Of a stretch of 64,000 nucleotides of DNA, positions 1-9,053 are shown piece by piece. Numbering within the stretch: position 1 is the stretch's first letter; the number at the start of each line of letters is the position of its first letter. A program made the translations under genes and the position numbers. This DNA is from Thermoleophilaceae bacterium. GTDB lineage: Bacteria > Actinomycetota > Thermoleophilia > Solirubrobacterales > Thermoleophilaceae. The stretch spans positions 27,257 to 91,256 of the forward strand of contig JACVRW010000002.1 of assembly GCA_014534235.1 (NCBI GenBank), in the 5' to 3' direction. The notes under the pieces are model-generated. The model saw nothing but the letters and a program-made list of their open reading frames with translations. It was not told where the DNA came from and did not search any database.

Positions 1-437
1 ATCTTGTTCCCGATGAAGTTGAGCGGGGTCGCGGCGATCACGGCAATCGCCTGCGACGGCACCTTCGGCAGCCCCATGACGCCCACCAGTAGCTCGAGGA
101 CCGTCGCGGCGACCAGGAACGCGGCGATGCTCACCGTGAAGAAGCGGGCGGCCTGGAACGCGGCGTGGCCGCCGCGCGCGCTGAACGTCCAGTGGCGGTT
201 CCAGTAGAAGTTGTTGGTCACGGCCACCACGAAGGCCGCGGTCGCGCCGACGAGGTGGTGAAGCCCGATCGCCTCGACACACAGGGCGAACACGCAGAGG
301 TTCACCACGTACCCCGACGCGCCGACCGCGCAGAACTTGACCAGCTGGAGCCAGTTCTGGGGCCTCCGCAGGCCGGCGCGCACGCGGAGGTGGAGCGCGC
401 GCGTCTCGGCGACCGCCACCTCAACCTCGTCGCTCAT
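1..437 (-). CDS. GtrA-family membrane protein (3' end outside window)
   Basis: Minus-strand reading MSDEVEVAVAETRALHLRVRAGLRRPQNWLQLVKFCAVGASGYVVNLCVFALCVEAIGLHHLVGATAAFVVAVTNNFYWNRHWTF... matches the GtrA pattern; ATGA overlap with upstream gene. Confidence 0.85.
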   Translation of the reverse strand, partial: MSDEVEVAVAETRALHLRVRAGLRRPQNWLQLVKFCAVGASGYVVNLCVFALCVEAIGLHHLVGATAAFVVAVTNNFYWNRHWTFSARGGHAAFQAARFFTVSIAAFLVAATVLELLVGVMGLPKVPSQAIAVIAATPLNFIGNK

Positions 438-1903
438 CCGCCGAACCGTACACGGAAGTGCTCGAGCACAAGCGGGGCCACGTCAGCCACCGACCACTGC
501 TCTCGATCCGGCAGGTCGAGCCCGCAGAGCAGCAACACGCCCTCGGAGTCACCCCGGTGAAGCGAGCCGTGGCTGCCGCCCCCGAGGTGGTCGGCGCCGC
601 CCCAGTCGACGAACTCGAAGCCCGGCGAAGCCGAAAGCAGCACGTCACCCGAGTGGGGGCATTCGAGCGCGGACCAGAGCCGTCCGAGCGCGTCCGGATA
701 TGTCTCGCTCGTGGCCCGACCATCCGCCACGTCGAGCTCGAGCGCCGCGTGGTCGCCCTCCACGGTCCAGGAGCGCCCGCGGCGGTCGGCGACCTCGCCG
801 CCCGGGGCGAAGCGCAGCTCACCCCGAGCGGAGCGGACCACAGCCTGCCCGTTCGCGCGCGTGACCACGAGATCCACGCCTTCGAACTCCGCCGCAGCCT
901 TCACAGCCCTCGGCACGAGCGCCGCGTGCCTCGCCTCGTCGAGCACGTAGACCATCGCGGACCGCGCCGACGGGCACAGGGCTAGCTCCGCATCGGTAGG
1001 CGCCGCGTCCGCCGGGGCCAGGACGTGCCAGGACTCGAACGCGTCGCCGAGGTTCACGCGCTCCTCGACCTTCGTCTGCGAGTGGTCCGACATCACGATC
1101 ACCGCGTGGTCCTCGAGAAAGGCGTCGACGCCGCCGGCCACGTGCATGATCCGCTCGAGCGCGCGGTCGGCCTCGGCGATCGAGCGTACCTGGCCCTCGG
1201 GACCCACCCTGTGCGAGTGCGTGTCGTTGTCGGGCAGCGAGAACAGCAGGAAGTCGAACAGGTCGTGCTCGACCAGATACGCGCCCACGCAAGCCGTGTG
1301 GCGGTCCCGTTGGCCGGGCAGGCCCAGCGCCGAGGTGCACCCGGTGTTCCGCGAGTCGAACAGGTCGGCGTAGAACAGCTCCCGGGCGCCGTATACCGCG
1401 TGGTTGAACTGGAGCGCCTCGCCGATCAGGCGGTAGACGCTCTCGCCGGAGGGATCGTGGCGCGTGCGGCCGCGGTAGATCAGGTAGGTGGTGCACGCGG
1501 TCCTGAGCCCGGCGTCGTCGAGGTGCTCGAAGACCGTCTTCAGCGCACGGCTCAGGTGCGCCATGTTCATGTTGTACACGGTGTCGTAGAGCGAGCGGAC
1601 CAGCCCGAACGTGCGGCTGGCGGGGAAGGACGAGCCGTATTCGATGTAGCGCTCCTCGCCCCGGTGGAACCAGTTCATCGACGGGATGTGGTGCTCGCCC
1701 GGCCCGGCGCCGGTGGCGATCGCCGCCGACGCGACCGGGGTGACCGACGGGAACGTGGAGATGCAGTCGGGCACGTAGGTGCCGCGCTCGCGGAGCGCAG
1801 CCAGGGCCGGCGCGCGCCCCTCTTCGATCGCCGCGTCGAGCATCTCCGGCTTGAGCGAGTCGACCACGGCGAGCACCACCTTCTTCGGTGAGCGCGCCGG
1901 CAC
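434..1903 (-). CDS. alkaline phosphatase / nucleotide pyrophosphatase family protein
   Basis: ORF with VVLAVVDSLKPEML, FPSVTPVASAAIATG, SLPDNDTHSHRVGP and VIVMSDHSQT metal-site motifs; GTG start in TAGTG overlap with upstream ORF. Confidence 0.8.
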   Translation of the reverse strand: MPARSPKKVVLAVVDSLKPEMLDAAIEEGRAPALAALRERGTYVPDCISTFPSVTPVASAAIATGAGPGEHHIPSMNWFHRGEERYIEYGSSFPASRTFGLVRSLYDTVYNMNMAHLSRALKTVFEHLDDAGLRTACTTYLIYRGRTRHDPSGESVYRLIGEALQFNHAVYGARELFYADLFDSRNTGCTSALGLPGQRDRHTACVGAYLVEHDLFDFLLFSLPDNDTHSHRVGPEGQVRSIAEADRALERIMHVAGGVDAFLEDHAVIVMSDHSQTKVEERVNLGDAFESWHVLAPADAAPTDAELALCPSARSAMVYVLDEARHAALVPRAVKAAAEFEGVDLVVTRANGQAVVRSARGELRFAPGGEVADRRGRSWTVEGDHAALELDVADGRATSETYPDALGRLWSALECPHSGDVLLSASPGFEFVDWGGADHLGGGSHGSLHRGDSEGVLLLCGLDLPDREQWSVADVAPLVLEHFRVRFGG

Positions 1904-2532
1904 TAACGAAGCACCCGCAGCCCGGCGTACTTCTCGCCCTCGCGACGGCGGCCGCCGACCAGCAGGACCACGAACGCGACGAGCGCGAGGTACGAGACCG
2001 GCGGCAGTAAGATCGCGAGCGCGGCCAGCAACAGCGCGGCCCCCTCGGCGTACATGCCGAGCAGCGTCGCTGCGCCGCCCTGGAGGCGCCGCCGTGCGCG
2101 CTCCAGGAGGCCGCCTACCGCCAGCCACGCCAGCGCGGCGCAGGCGGGACCGGCCACGAGGCCGATCCAGCTCTCCTCACCTCCGTCGGCGAGCGCACCG
2201 GCGAAGAGAAACGCCCCGAGTACGAGCGCGATGATGCCGCCCCCGATCGCGAAGACGTCCCGCGGGGCGCTTCCGGGGGACCCGGGCGCCGCGCGCCCCG
2301 CGGGGGGTGCTCGGTTCGCGGCCGAACGTTCGGCCCCGTAGGCCAGAACCGCCAGCGCCAGCACCGCAAGCAGGAATACGGGGGACTCGAGGAAGCTCCA
2401 GTCCGTGCCGTCGAAGTCGATGCCCACGTCAGCCCGCGCCAGCGCGCCGGCGAGGAGCGGCGGCAGGAACGGGCGCACGCCGGTGGCGCCCGCCAGGCCG
2501 GCGCCCGTCCCGATGTCGAGGAAGAGGCTCAT
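1903..2532 (-). CDS. DUF4126-like membrane protein
   Basis: MSLFLDIGTGAGLAGATGVRPFLPPLLAGALARADVGIDFDGTDWSFLES plus hydrophobic helices. Confidence 0.6.
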   Translation of the reverse strand: MSLFLDIGTGAGLAGATGVRPFLPPLLAGALARADVGIDFDGTDWSFLESPVFLLAVLALAVLAYGAERSAANRAPPAGRAAPGSPGSAPRDVFAIGGGIIALVLGAFLFAGALADGGEESWIGLVAGPACAALAWLAVGGLLERARRRLQGGAATLLGMYAEGAALLLAALAILLPPVSYLALVAFVVLLVGGRRREGEKYAGLRVLR

Positions 2533-2665
2533 GGGAGGTCGGTACCCTGCGGCCGGTGAGGTTAGCTCCGCGGGCAGCCCGCCGGCGCTCCTCCGAGGAT
2601 CGCCCCGCTTCGGCGCGTGCGCCGGGGCCGGCAGGGCACCGCTCGTCCGACTCGAACGAAGCACG

Positions 2666-4018
2666 GTGACCCTCTCGCGGGATCTCGAGCGCTACGCGGG
2701 GCTGTTTGCGTCCCGCACGAAGGTGATGAAGTCATCGGCGATGCGCGACCTGATGGCGGTGACGGAGCGCCCCGAGGTGATCTCGCTCGCAGGCGGCCTG
2801 CCGGACACCAGCACCTTTCCGCCGGACACCTTCGCGGCGGTTGCCCAGCGCATAGCCGCCGAGTCGCGCGCCCGGGCGCTCCAGTACGGGCCCACCGAGG
2901 GGCTCGAGGGGACCAAGGCCTGCATCACGGCCGTCATGGCAGCCGAGGGCATGACCGCGGACCCGGAGGACATCGTGGTCACCACCGGTGGCCAACAGGT
3001 GATCGACCTGGTCACGAAGACGCTCATCGACCCGGGCGACGTAGTGATCGCCGAGGGCCCGACGTATCCGGGCGCCGTGCCGGTCTTCTCGACCTACCAG
3101 GCCACCGTGGTGCAGGTGGACATGGACGCGGACGGAATGCGCGTCGACCTGCTCGAGGAGACGCTCGACCGTCTGGATCGCGACGGCCGCCGGCCCAAGT
3201 TCATCTACACGGTGCCGAGCTTCCAGAACCCCACGGGCGTGACGATGTCGCTGCCGCGCCGCCGGCGGCTCGTGGAGGTGGCCCACGAGCGTGAGCTGCT
3301 CGTGCTGGAGGACAACCCGTACGGCCTCCTGCGCTACGAGGGCGACCCGGCGCCGCCGCTCTACGCGCTCGACGGCGGCGTCTACGTCATGTACCTCGGC
3401 ACCTTCTCCAAGATCCTGTCCCCGGGGATCAGGCTCGGCTGGATCGTCGCGCCGCCGCCGGTGCTCGAGAAGATCAAGCTCGGCAAGCAGGCCACGGACC
3501 TCTGCACCTCGACACTCTCCCAGCTCATGGTCCAGGCCTACTTCGAGCGCGGCCGCTGGCGCGATTACGTCGACTCGCTCACCACCGTATACCGGGCCCG
3601 CCGCGACACGATGCTCGACTCCCTCGTCGACCACTTCCCGCCCCAGGCCGAATGGACGCGGCCGGCGGGCGGCCTGTTCATCTGGGCGACGCTGCCCGAC
3701 TTCATCGACACGACCGACCTGCTGGCGCGCGCGCTGCGCGACAACGTCGCCTTCGTCCCGGGAGAGGCGGCCTTCCTCGACGGTCGCGGCCGCAGCTCCA
3801 TGCGGCTGAACTTCTCCGGTTGCGACGAGCACTCGATCCGCGAGGGCGTCCGCCGCATAGGCGAGGTGGTGAAGGAGCAGGTGGACCTCTACGGCACCAT
3901 CACCGGCGAGCACGAGGCCGTGTCGCCGGACGCGGCGTCCCGCCCGACCGAGCCGTCGGCCCAGGTGCTGCGGATGCCTACGCCCGGGGAGCGGGAGCGG
4001 CGGGCGGGCGAGTTGTGA
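2666..4018 (+). CDS. PLP-dependent aminotransferase (fold type I, 2-aminoadipate/MocR-C-terminal type)
   Basis: EVISLAGGLPDTSTFP, QYGPTEGLEGTK, PSFQNPTGVTMS, GTFSKILSPGIRLGWI motifs; GTG start chosen. Confidence 0.85.
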   Translation: MTLSRDLERYAGLFASRTKVMKSSAMRDLMAVTERPEVISLAGGLPDTSTFPPDTFAAVAQRIAAESRARALQYGPTEGLEGTKACITAVMAAEGMTADPEDIVVTTGGQQVIDLVTKTLIDPGDVVIAEGPTYPGAVPVFSTYQATVVQVDMDADGMRVDLLEETLDRLDRDGRRPKFIYTVPSFQNPTGVTMSLPRRRRLVEVAHERELLVLEDNPYGLLRYEGDPAPPLYALDGGVYVMYLGTFSKILSPGIRLGWIVAPPPVLEKIKLGKQATDLCTSTLSQLMVQAYFERGRWRDYVDSLTTVYRARRDTMLDSLVDHFPPQAEWTRPAGGLFIWATLPDFIDTTDLLARALRDNVAFVPGEAAFLDGRGRSSMRLNFSGCDEHSIREGVRRIGEVVKEQVDLYGTITGEHEAVSPDAASRPTEPSAQVLRMPTPGERERRAGEL

Positions 4019-4031
4019 CGGAGGCCGCGCC

Positions 4032-4970
4032 ATGAGCCGCGTCGCGGTCCTGAAGGGGGGACGCTCGCTCGAGCGTCAGGTGTCGCTTCGATCCGGGGCG
4101 CGCGTCGAGGACGCGCTTGGGCGCCTGGACCACGAGGTGGTGGCGATCGACGTCGCGCTCGACCTCGTCCGGCGTCTGCGCGAGGCGGAGCCCGACGTCG
4201 CGTTCGTGGCCATGCACGGCCGGGACGGGGAGGACGGCACCGTCCAGGAGCTGCTCGAGATCCTCGGCATCCCCTACACCGGCTCCGGCGTGCTCGCGTG
4301 CGTGCGCGCGATGGACAAGGTCCTCGCGAAGCACCTGATGGTCGAGGCGGGCATCCCCACGCCGGACTTCTTCGCGTTCAACGAGACCGCGTTTCGCGAG
4401 CTCGGTGCTGCCGAGGCCCTGCCCGCGATCGAGGAGCGGCTCGCGTTCCCCATCGTCGTCAAGCCGTCGAGCCAGGGGTCGGCGCTCGGGATCAAGTTCG
4501 CCCGCAGCGCCGCCGATGTCCCGGCCGCCCTCGTCGCGGCGTTCTCGTATGACTCGCGCGTGCTGCTGGAACGTCACGTCGACGGGCGTGACCTCGCCGT
4601 GTCGATCCTGGACGACGAGGCGCTCCCCGTCGTCGAGGCCGTGCCGCGCGAGGAGGAGTTCTACGACTTCGAGGCTCGCTACGAGATCGGTCGTACGGAC
4701 TTCGTCTGCCCGGCCGAGTTGGCGGCCGGCGTCACGCACCGGGCCCACGAACTCGCCCTCAGGACCTACGGGCTGCTCGGCTGCTCCGGGTTCGCGCGCG
4801 TCGACCTCATGCTCGACGCCAACGGGGAGCTGACGGTGCTCGAGGCGAACCCGATTCCGGGACTCACCGAGACGAGCCTGCTGCCGCAGGCCGCGGAGGC
4901 GGCAGGCATTTCGTTCGACCAGCTCGTGGGCCGGATCCTGGAGCTGGCGCTGGCGAAGGCACCGGCCTAG
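4032..4970 (+). CDS. ddl: D-alanine--D-alanine ligase (DdlB-like)
   Basis: VAVLKGGRSLERQVSLRSG, HGRDGEDGTVQELLEILGIPYTGSGVLA, VLEANPIPGLTETSLLP. Confidence 0.93.
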   Translation: MSRVAVLKGGRSLERQVSLRSGARVEDALGRLDHEVVAIDVALDLVRRLREAEPDVAFVAMHGRDGEDGTVQELLEILGIPYTGSGVLACVRAMDKVLAKHLMVEAGIPTPDFFAFNETAFRELGAAEALPAIEERLAFPIVVKPSSQGSALGIKFARSAADVPAALVAAFSYDSRVLLERHVDGRDLAVSILDDEALPVVEAVPREEEFYDFEARYEIGRTDFVCPAELAAGVTHRAHELALRTYGLLGCSGFARVDLMLDANGELTVLEANPIPGLTETSLLPQAAEAAGISFDQLVGRILELALAKAPA

Positions 4971-5042
4971 AGCGCGTGCCTACCGATCGCGCCGTCCGAG
5001 CGCCGGCGCCGGCTCAGCAACGCACCCGCTGCCGGGCGTCGC

Positions 5043-5534
5043 CTACTGATCGCCGCTGGCGAAGTCCTCCGGCGTCACGTTGTCGAGGAAGTCCTTGAAC
5101 TTCTCGACGACCTCCTCCGTGTCCTCGACCTCGTGCTCGAACTCGATCGCGGACTCGCTGATTACGTCCTCGGCGGCGAAGATCGGGGCGCCCGTGCGCA
5201 CCGCCAGGGCGAGTGCGTCGGACGGCCGCGAGTCGATCGGGATCTCCCGGCCGTTCAGCTGGAGGGTCACCTCGGCGTAGAACGTGTTCTCGCGGAGCTC
5301 CGTGACGGCCACGCGGGTGCAGGTCACCTCTAGCTCGGAGAGCATCTCGCTGATCAGATCATGGGTCATCGGCCGCGGGGTGTTGGCGCCCTGGAGCTTC
5401 ATCAGGATCGCGGCGGCCTCCGGGTGGCCGATCCAGATCGGCAGGAACTTGTTGCCGTCGCGGGTCTTGAGCAACACGATCGGCTGCTTGCCGACCATGT
5501 CGAAGCTCACGCCGTAGATGACCATCTCCTGCAT
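5043..5534 (-). CDS. bifunctional nuclease family protein (DUF151)
   Basis: MQEMVIYGVSFDMVGKQPIVLLKTRDGNKFLPIWIGHPEAAAI...RPSDALALAVRTGAPIF. Confidence 0.9.
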   Translation of the reverse strand: MQEMVIYGVSFDMVGKQPIVLLKTRDGNKFLPIWIGHPEAAAILMKLQGANTPRPMTHDLISEMLSELEVTCTRVAVTELRENTFYAEVTLQLNGREIPIDSRPSDALALAVRTGAPIFAAEDVISESAIEFEHEVEDTEEVVEKFKDFLDNVTPEDFASGDQ

Positions 5535-5633
5535 CCTGGACAGTCTAGACGTGGGGGGAAGCGCAGCCGACGATGGCCCCATACGGGTTATTCGCCCGCC
5601 AAGACGAGGGTGAGGTGCCGGGTCCAGATGACT

Positions 5634-5657
5634 GGAGCCCCGCGCTCGCGGGGCTCC
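5634..5657 (-). terminator. perfect 10-bp hairpin GGAGCCCCGC-GCTC-GCGGGGCTCC just 3' of tRNA-Ile (no U-tract)
   Basis: Direct reading; flanked by a further GTGCCGG...CCGGCAC pairing. Confidence 0.5.
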
Positions 5658-5672
5658 GGCACTCGCCTGTTG

Positions 5673-5746
5673 TGGGCGATCCTGGACTCGAACCAGGGAC
5701 CTCGTCCTTATCAGAGACGCGCTCTAACCGACTGAGCTAATCGCCC
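5673..5746 (-). tRNA. tRNA-Ile (anticodon GAT)
   Basis: Minus strand gggcgattagctcagtcggttagagcgcgtctctgataaggacgaggtccctggttcgagtccaggatcgccc+A; 7-bp acceptor stem, TTCGAGTCC T loop, CCA not encoded. Confidence 0.95.
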
Positions 5747-5789
5747 GTCGCGGCGATTGTAGCGGCGTCCGGGATCGCCCGGGCTGCAC

Positions 5790-6650
5790 TCAGGCGGCGT
5801 GCCGCACGTCGCGCCGCAGTAGCCGCTCAGCCAGCTCCATGGCTTCCGCAGGCGTGTCGAAGTCGAGCTGCGCGCGGCAGCCCTCGCCCCTCGCCCGCAT
5901 CGTCACCGGATGACCGAGGGCGGCGGTCAGGGCGTCCTCCGCCGCGCCGAGCGCCTCCTCGAGATCGGGGTGCAGCATCCTCCTGGTTCGGCGGGGCTCG
6001 TCGCTGCCAGTCTGCGCCTCCCGAGCCCGCCGCTCGGTCTCGCGTACCGACCAGCCGCCGTCGCGAGCCTCCCGGGCGAGGGCACGCCGGCGGGAGTGGT
6101 CCTTGCAGAGCAGGATCGCTCGTCCGTGACCCTCGCTCAGCTCCCCGCGCTCGATCAGCTCGAGCGCCTCCTCGGGGAGCTCAAGGAGGCGGATCAGGTT
6201 CGAGATCGCCACCCGGCTGCGACCGACGCGGCGCCCAAGCTCGTCCTTCGTCAGGCCGAGGTCGTCAGCCAGCATCGCGCAGGCGCGGGCCTCCTCCACC
6301 GGATTCAGGTCCACCCGGGCCATGTTCTCCGCGAGCGCGATCTCCAGCTGTCCGCGCTCGTCGGCCTCGCGGACCACCGCCGGGATCGACTCGAGCCCGG
6401 CGATCCGAGCCGCCCGCAGCCGCCGCTCGCCGGCGAGCAGCTCGTAGCGGCCGCCCGGCAGCGCCCGGACCACGATCGGCTGCAGCACTCCACGAGCGCG
6501 GACGGAATCCGCCAGCTCGGCGAGCGCGGCCTCGTCGAAGCTCCGGCGCGGCTGGCGTGGGTTCGGCGCCACGAGCTCGACCGGCACCTCACGCATGCCG
6601 TCTCCGCCGGCCTCACCGCGCGGCAGGATGGCGGAGAGGCCGCGCCCCAT
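5790..6650 (-). CDS. parB: chromosome partitioning protein ParB
   Basis: MGRGLSAILPRG...VPVELVAPNPRQPRRSFDEAALAELADSVRARGVLQPIVVR...YELLAGERRLRAA; possible alternative GTG start at 6671. Confidence 0.93.
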   Translation of the reverse strand: MGRGLSAILPRGEAGGDGMREVPVELVAPNPRQPRRSFDEAALAELADSVRARGVLQPIVVRALPGGRYELLAGERRLRAARIAGLESIPAVVREADERGQLEIALAENMARVDLNPVEEARACAMLADDLGLTKDELGRRVGRSRVAISNLIRLLELPEEALELIERGELSEGHGRAILLCKDHSRRRALAREARDGGWSVRETERRAREAQTGSDEPRRTRRMLHPDLEEALGAAEDALTAALGHPVTMRARGEGCRAQLDFDTPAEAMELAERLLRRDVRHAA

Positions 6651-6663
6651 CCCGCGGCGGTCG

Positions 6664-7422
6664 TCAGCCACGCGCCGCCACCTCCCGGGCCAACCGGAGG
6701 TAAGCCGCCGATCCTGCGCTGTTCGGCGCATGGCGGAGGACCGGGAGGCCGAAGCTCGGCGCCTCCCCGAGACGGACGCTGCGCGGGACGACCGTGTTGA
6801 ACACGAGGTCCGGGAAGTGCCGCCGCACCTCGCGCTCGACGTCGCGCGCGAGGCGCGTGCGTCCGTCGTGCATCGTCAGGATCATCCCGGCCACGGTCAG
6901 CCGCGGATTGAGCTCGCGCTGGATGAGTGAGAGGGTGTCGAGCAGCAGAGCAAGGCCCTCGAGCGCGAAGTACTCGGTCTGGACCGGCACGATGACCTTG
7001 TCGGCGGCCACCAGGGCGTTGACCGTCAGCGGGCCGAGCGACGGAGGGCAGTCGAGCAGCGTGAAGAGGTACCGCTCCCTGACGTCGCCGAGGGAGCCCT
7101 GCAGGGTGGCTTCGGATCCGGCGATCCGCGGGAGCTCGGCGTTCGCCCCGGCGAGCTCGGGGGTGGAAGGCACGACGTCGAGGTTCTCGATCCCGCTTGG
7201 GATCACGGCCGCGGGCAGCGAGCGCTCGCCGGAGAGGCAGCCGTAGACGTTCGGGCTGCCGTCCTTCGGCAGCCCAAGCGCGACCGTCGCGTTGCACTGG
7301 GGGTCGAGGTCAACCAGGAGCGTCCGATGCCCGGCATCCGCGATGCTTGCGCCGAGGTTCACGGCGGTGGTGGTCTTGCCCACCCCACCCTTCTGGTTGG
7401 CGATCGCGACCACGCTGCCCAT
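6664..7422 (-). CDS. parA: chromosome partitioning ATPase ParA/Soj
   Basis: MGSVVAIANQKGGVGKTTTAVNLGASIADAGHRTLLVDLDPQCNAT. Confidence 0.95.
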   Translation of the reverse strand: MGSVVAIANQKGGVGKTTTAVNLGASIADAGHRTLLVDLDPQCNATVALGLPKDGSPNVYGCLSGERSLPAAVIPSGIENLDVVPSTPELAGANAELPRIAGSEATLQGSLGDVRERYLFTLLDCPPSLGPLTVNALVAADKVIVPVQTEYFALEGLALLLDTLSLIQRELNPRLTVAGMILTMHDGRTRLARDVEREVRRHFPDLVFNTVVPRSVRLGEAPSFGLPVLRHAPNSAGSAAYLRLAREVAARG

Positions 7423-7625
7423 CGGGCGTCAAGCTACGGCGCGGTTCGGTCGGAAGCGCGCACCGCATCTTGGGTTCGGGCCCGAACGATGAAGTCCTTC
7501 GACCCGGCCACTCGACCGACCCTGTTCTCCGACGGTCTCTACGTTGATCCCCATCTTGCATCTTGGGGACAAACGCAGAATCAGCAGGCCTCGCGGGCGG
7601 CACGAACCGCGGGCAGGTACCGGGA

Positions 7626-8348
7626 TCACCCAAGCGGCCGCTTCGCCGCCGTGCCCGGACGCCGTGGAAATCGCCCCGACGTGGGCGCCACTTTGCAGTA
7701 CACGTGCAGGTAGCGGTTGCGCGCACCCTCGAACGGCTGTACGCGCAGCACCTTCTCGAGCGCCAACCCCACCTCCCGTGCGGCCCTTCTACCCTGCTGC
7801 TCCTCGGCGGCGTCCCGCGCCCCCTTCCAGGCGACCAGCACTCCGGTAGGCCGTAGAAGCGGCGCGGCGTACTCGACCAGCACGGCAAGCGGCCCGACGG
7901 CACGAGCTGTCACGACGTCGTAGGCCTCGCGACCGCCCCCGACGGCGGGCGGCATCCGAGCCCACTCCTCCGCACGCGCCACGATGCTCCGAGCGTTGGT
8001 CGCTTGAGCCGCCTGCCGCAGACGGTCGATCACCGCGGCCTTGCGGCGCGCGGACTCGATCAAGTCGACCGCGGTGTCGGGCAGGGCGATCGCCAGGACG
8101 AGTCCCGGGAAACCGGCGCCCGCTCCCAAGTCGGCGATCCGCCTGGCAATGCGCACCCGCTCGACCTCCAGCCCGCTCAGGCTGTCGGCCACATGAGCGT
8201 CGAGCGCCGCGGCCGGGTCGGTGACCGAGGTATGCGGATCCGGCTCGTCCGCGAGGGCGTCCAAGAGCCGCGCAAGCTGCCCGGTGGCGGTGGCCGGCAG
8301 GGAATAGCGACCGGTGAGAGCGCTCAGCGTTTCTCGTGAAACGCTCAG
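7626..8348 (-). CDS. rsmG: 16S rRNA (guanine527-N7)-methyltransferase RsmG; CTG start proposed
   Basis: HVADSLSGLEV, IADLGAGAGFPGLVLAIALP, VTARAVGPLAVLVEYAAPLL. Track start (TTG, 8264) drops 28 residues LSVSRETLSALTGRYSLPATATGQLARL. Confidence 0.85.
   Translation of the reverse strand: MSVSRETLSALTGRYSLPATATGQLARLLDALADEPDPHTSVTDPAAALDAHVADSLSGLEVERVRIARRIADLGAGAGFPGLVLAIALPDTAVDLIESARRKAAVIDRLRQAAQATNARSIVARAEEWARMPPAVGGGREAYDVVTARAVGPLAVLVEYAAPLLRPTGVLVAWKGARDAAEEQQGRRAAREVGLALEKVLRVQPFEGARNRYLHVYCKVAPTSGRFPRRPGTAAKRPLG
8328..8343. promoter_or_regulatory. parS: parS-like ParB site CGTTTCTCGTGAAACG
   Basis: Inverted repeat matching the TGTTTCACGTGAAACA consensus at most positions, close to parAB and dnaA. 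Confidence 0.8.
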
Positions 8349-9046
8349 CGACCCGCGAAGCCCCGAAGCGGGCTGACCACAAGGCGCCGATCGGGCTCGT
8401 CGCCCTCGCTGTGTGTCTCCACGTCCGTTCGACCCCGCAGGTACAAATGCACGATCTTTCGCTCGGCGGCACGCATCGGCTCAAGCTCGACGGCGCGGTT
8501 GTAGCGCAGAGCCTCGGCCGCGGCGCGGTCCGCCATGCGGTGGAGAGCCGCCTCGCGCCGGTCGCGGTAGCCCGCCGCGTCCACCGTTACCTGCTTGCGC
8601 GACTCGAGCCCGCGGAACGCCGCCCGAAACGCCAGGTGCTGGAGGGCGTCGATCGTCGCGCCGTGCTTACCGATCAAGAGCCCGAGATCGTCGCCGTTCA
8701 CCGTGGCGCGAATCTCGTCGTCGTCCTCGTGTATGTCCACCGTCGCCCGCAGGCCGAGGGCCTGCACGACCCGCGCCACTACCGCGCGTACCCTCTCGGC
8801 CGGCTCCTGCGGGATCCTCTCGGCGGCGGCCCGCCAGGCATCGAGCTGGACACTCGCCCGGACGCGCGCGGGCCGGTCGGGACCGGGCTCCTCGGCGACC
8901 TCGAAGCGCACGCAGTCGGCGGTGATGCCAGGGAAGCGCGGCTCGAGGGCCTTCATCGCCTCCCACTTCGCCTCGCCAAGGCTGTCGCCCTTGGCCTCCG
9001 CCACCAGGTCCTCCGGGCGCGGCTCCTCGCTTACGGACATGCTCAC
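8345..9046 (-). CDS. jag: Jag / SpoIIIJ-associated KH-R3H RNA-binding protein
   Basis: GDDLGLLIGKHGATIDALQHLAFRA (KH) and YRDRREAALHRMADRAAAEALRYNRAVELEPMRAAERKIVHLYL (R3H). Confidence 0.92.
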   Translation of the reverse strand: MSMSVSEEPRPEDLVAEAKGDSLGEAKWEAMKALEPRFPGITADCVRFEVAEEPGPDRPARVRASVQLDAWRAAAERIPQEPAERVRAVVARVVQALGLRATVDIHEDDDEIRATVNGDDLGLLIGKHGATIDALQHLAFRAAFRGLESRKQVTVDAAGYRDRREAALHRMADRAAAEALRYNRAVELEPMRAAERKIVHLYLRGRTDVETHSEGDEPDRRLVVSPLRGFAGR

Positions 9047-9053
9047 AGCGCGG

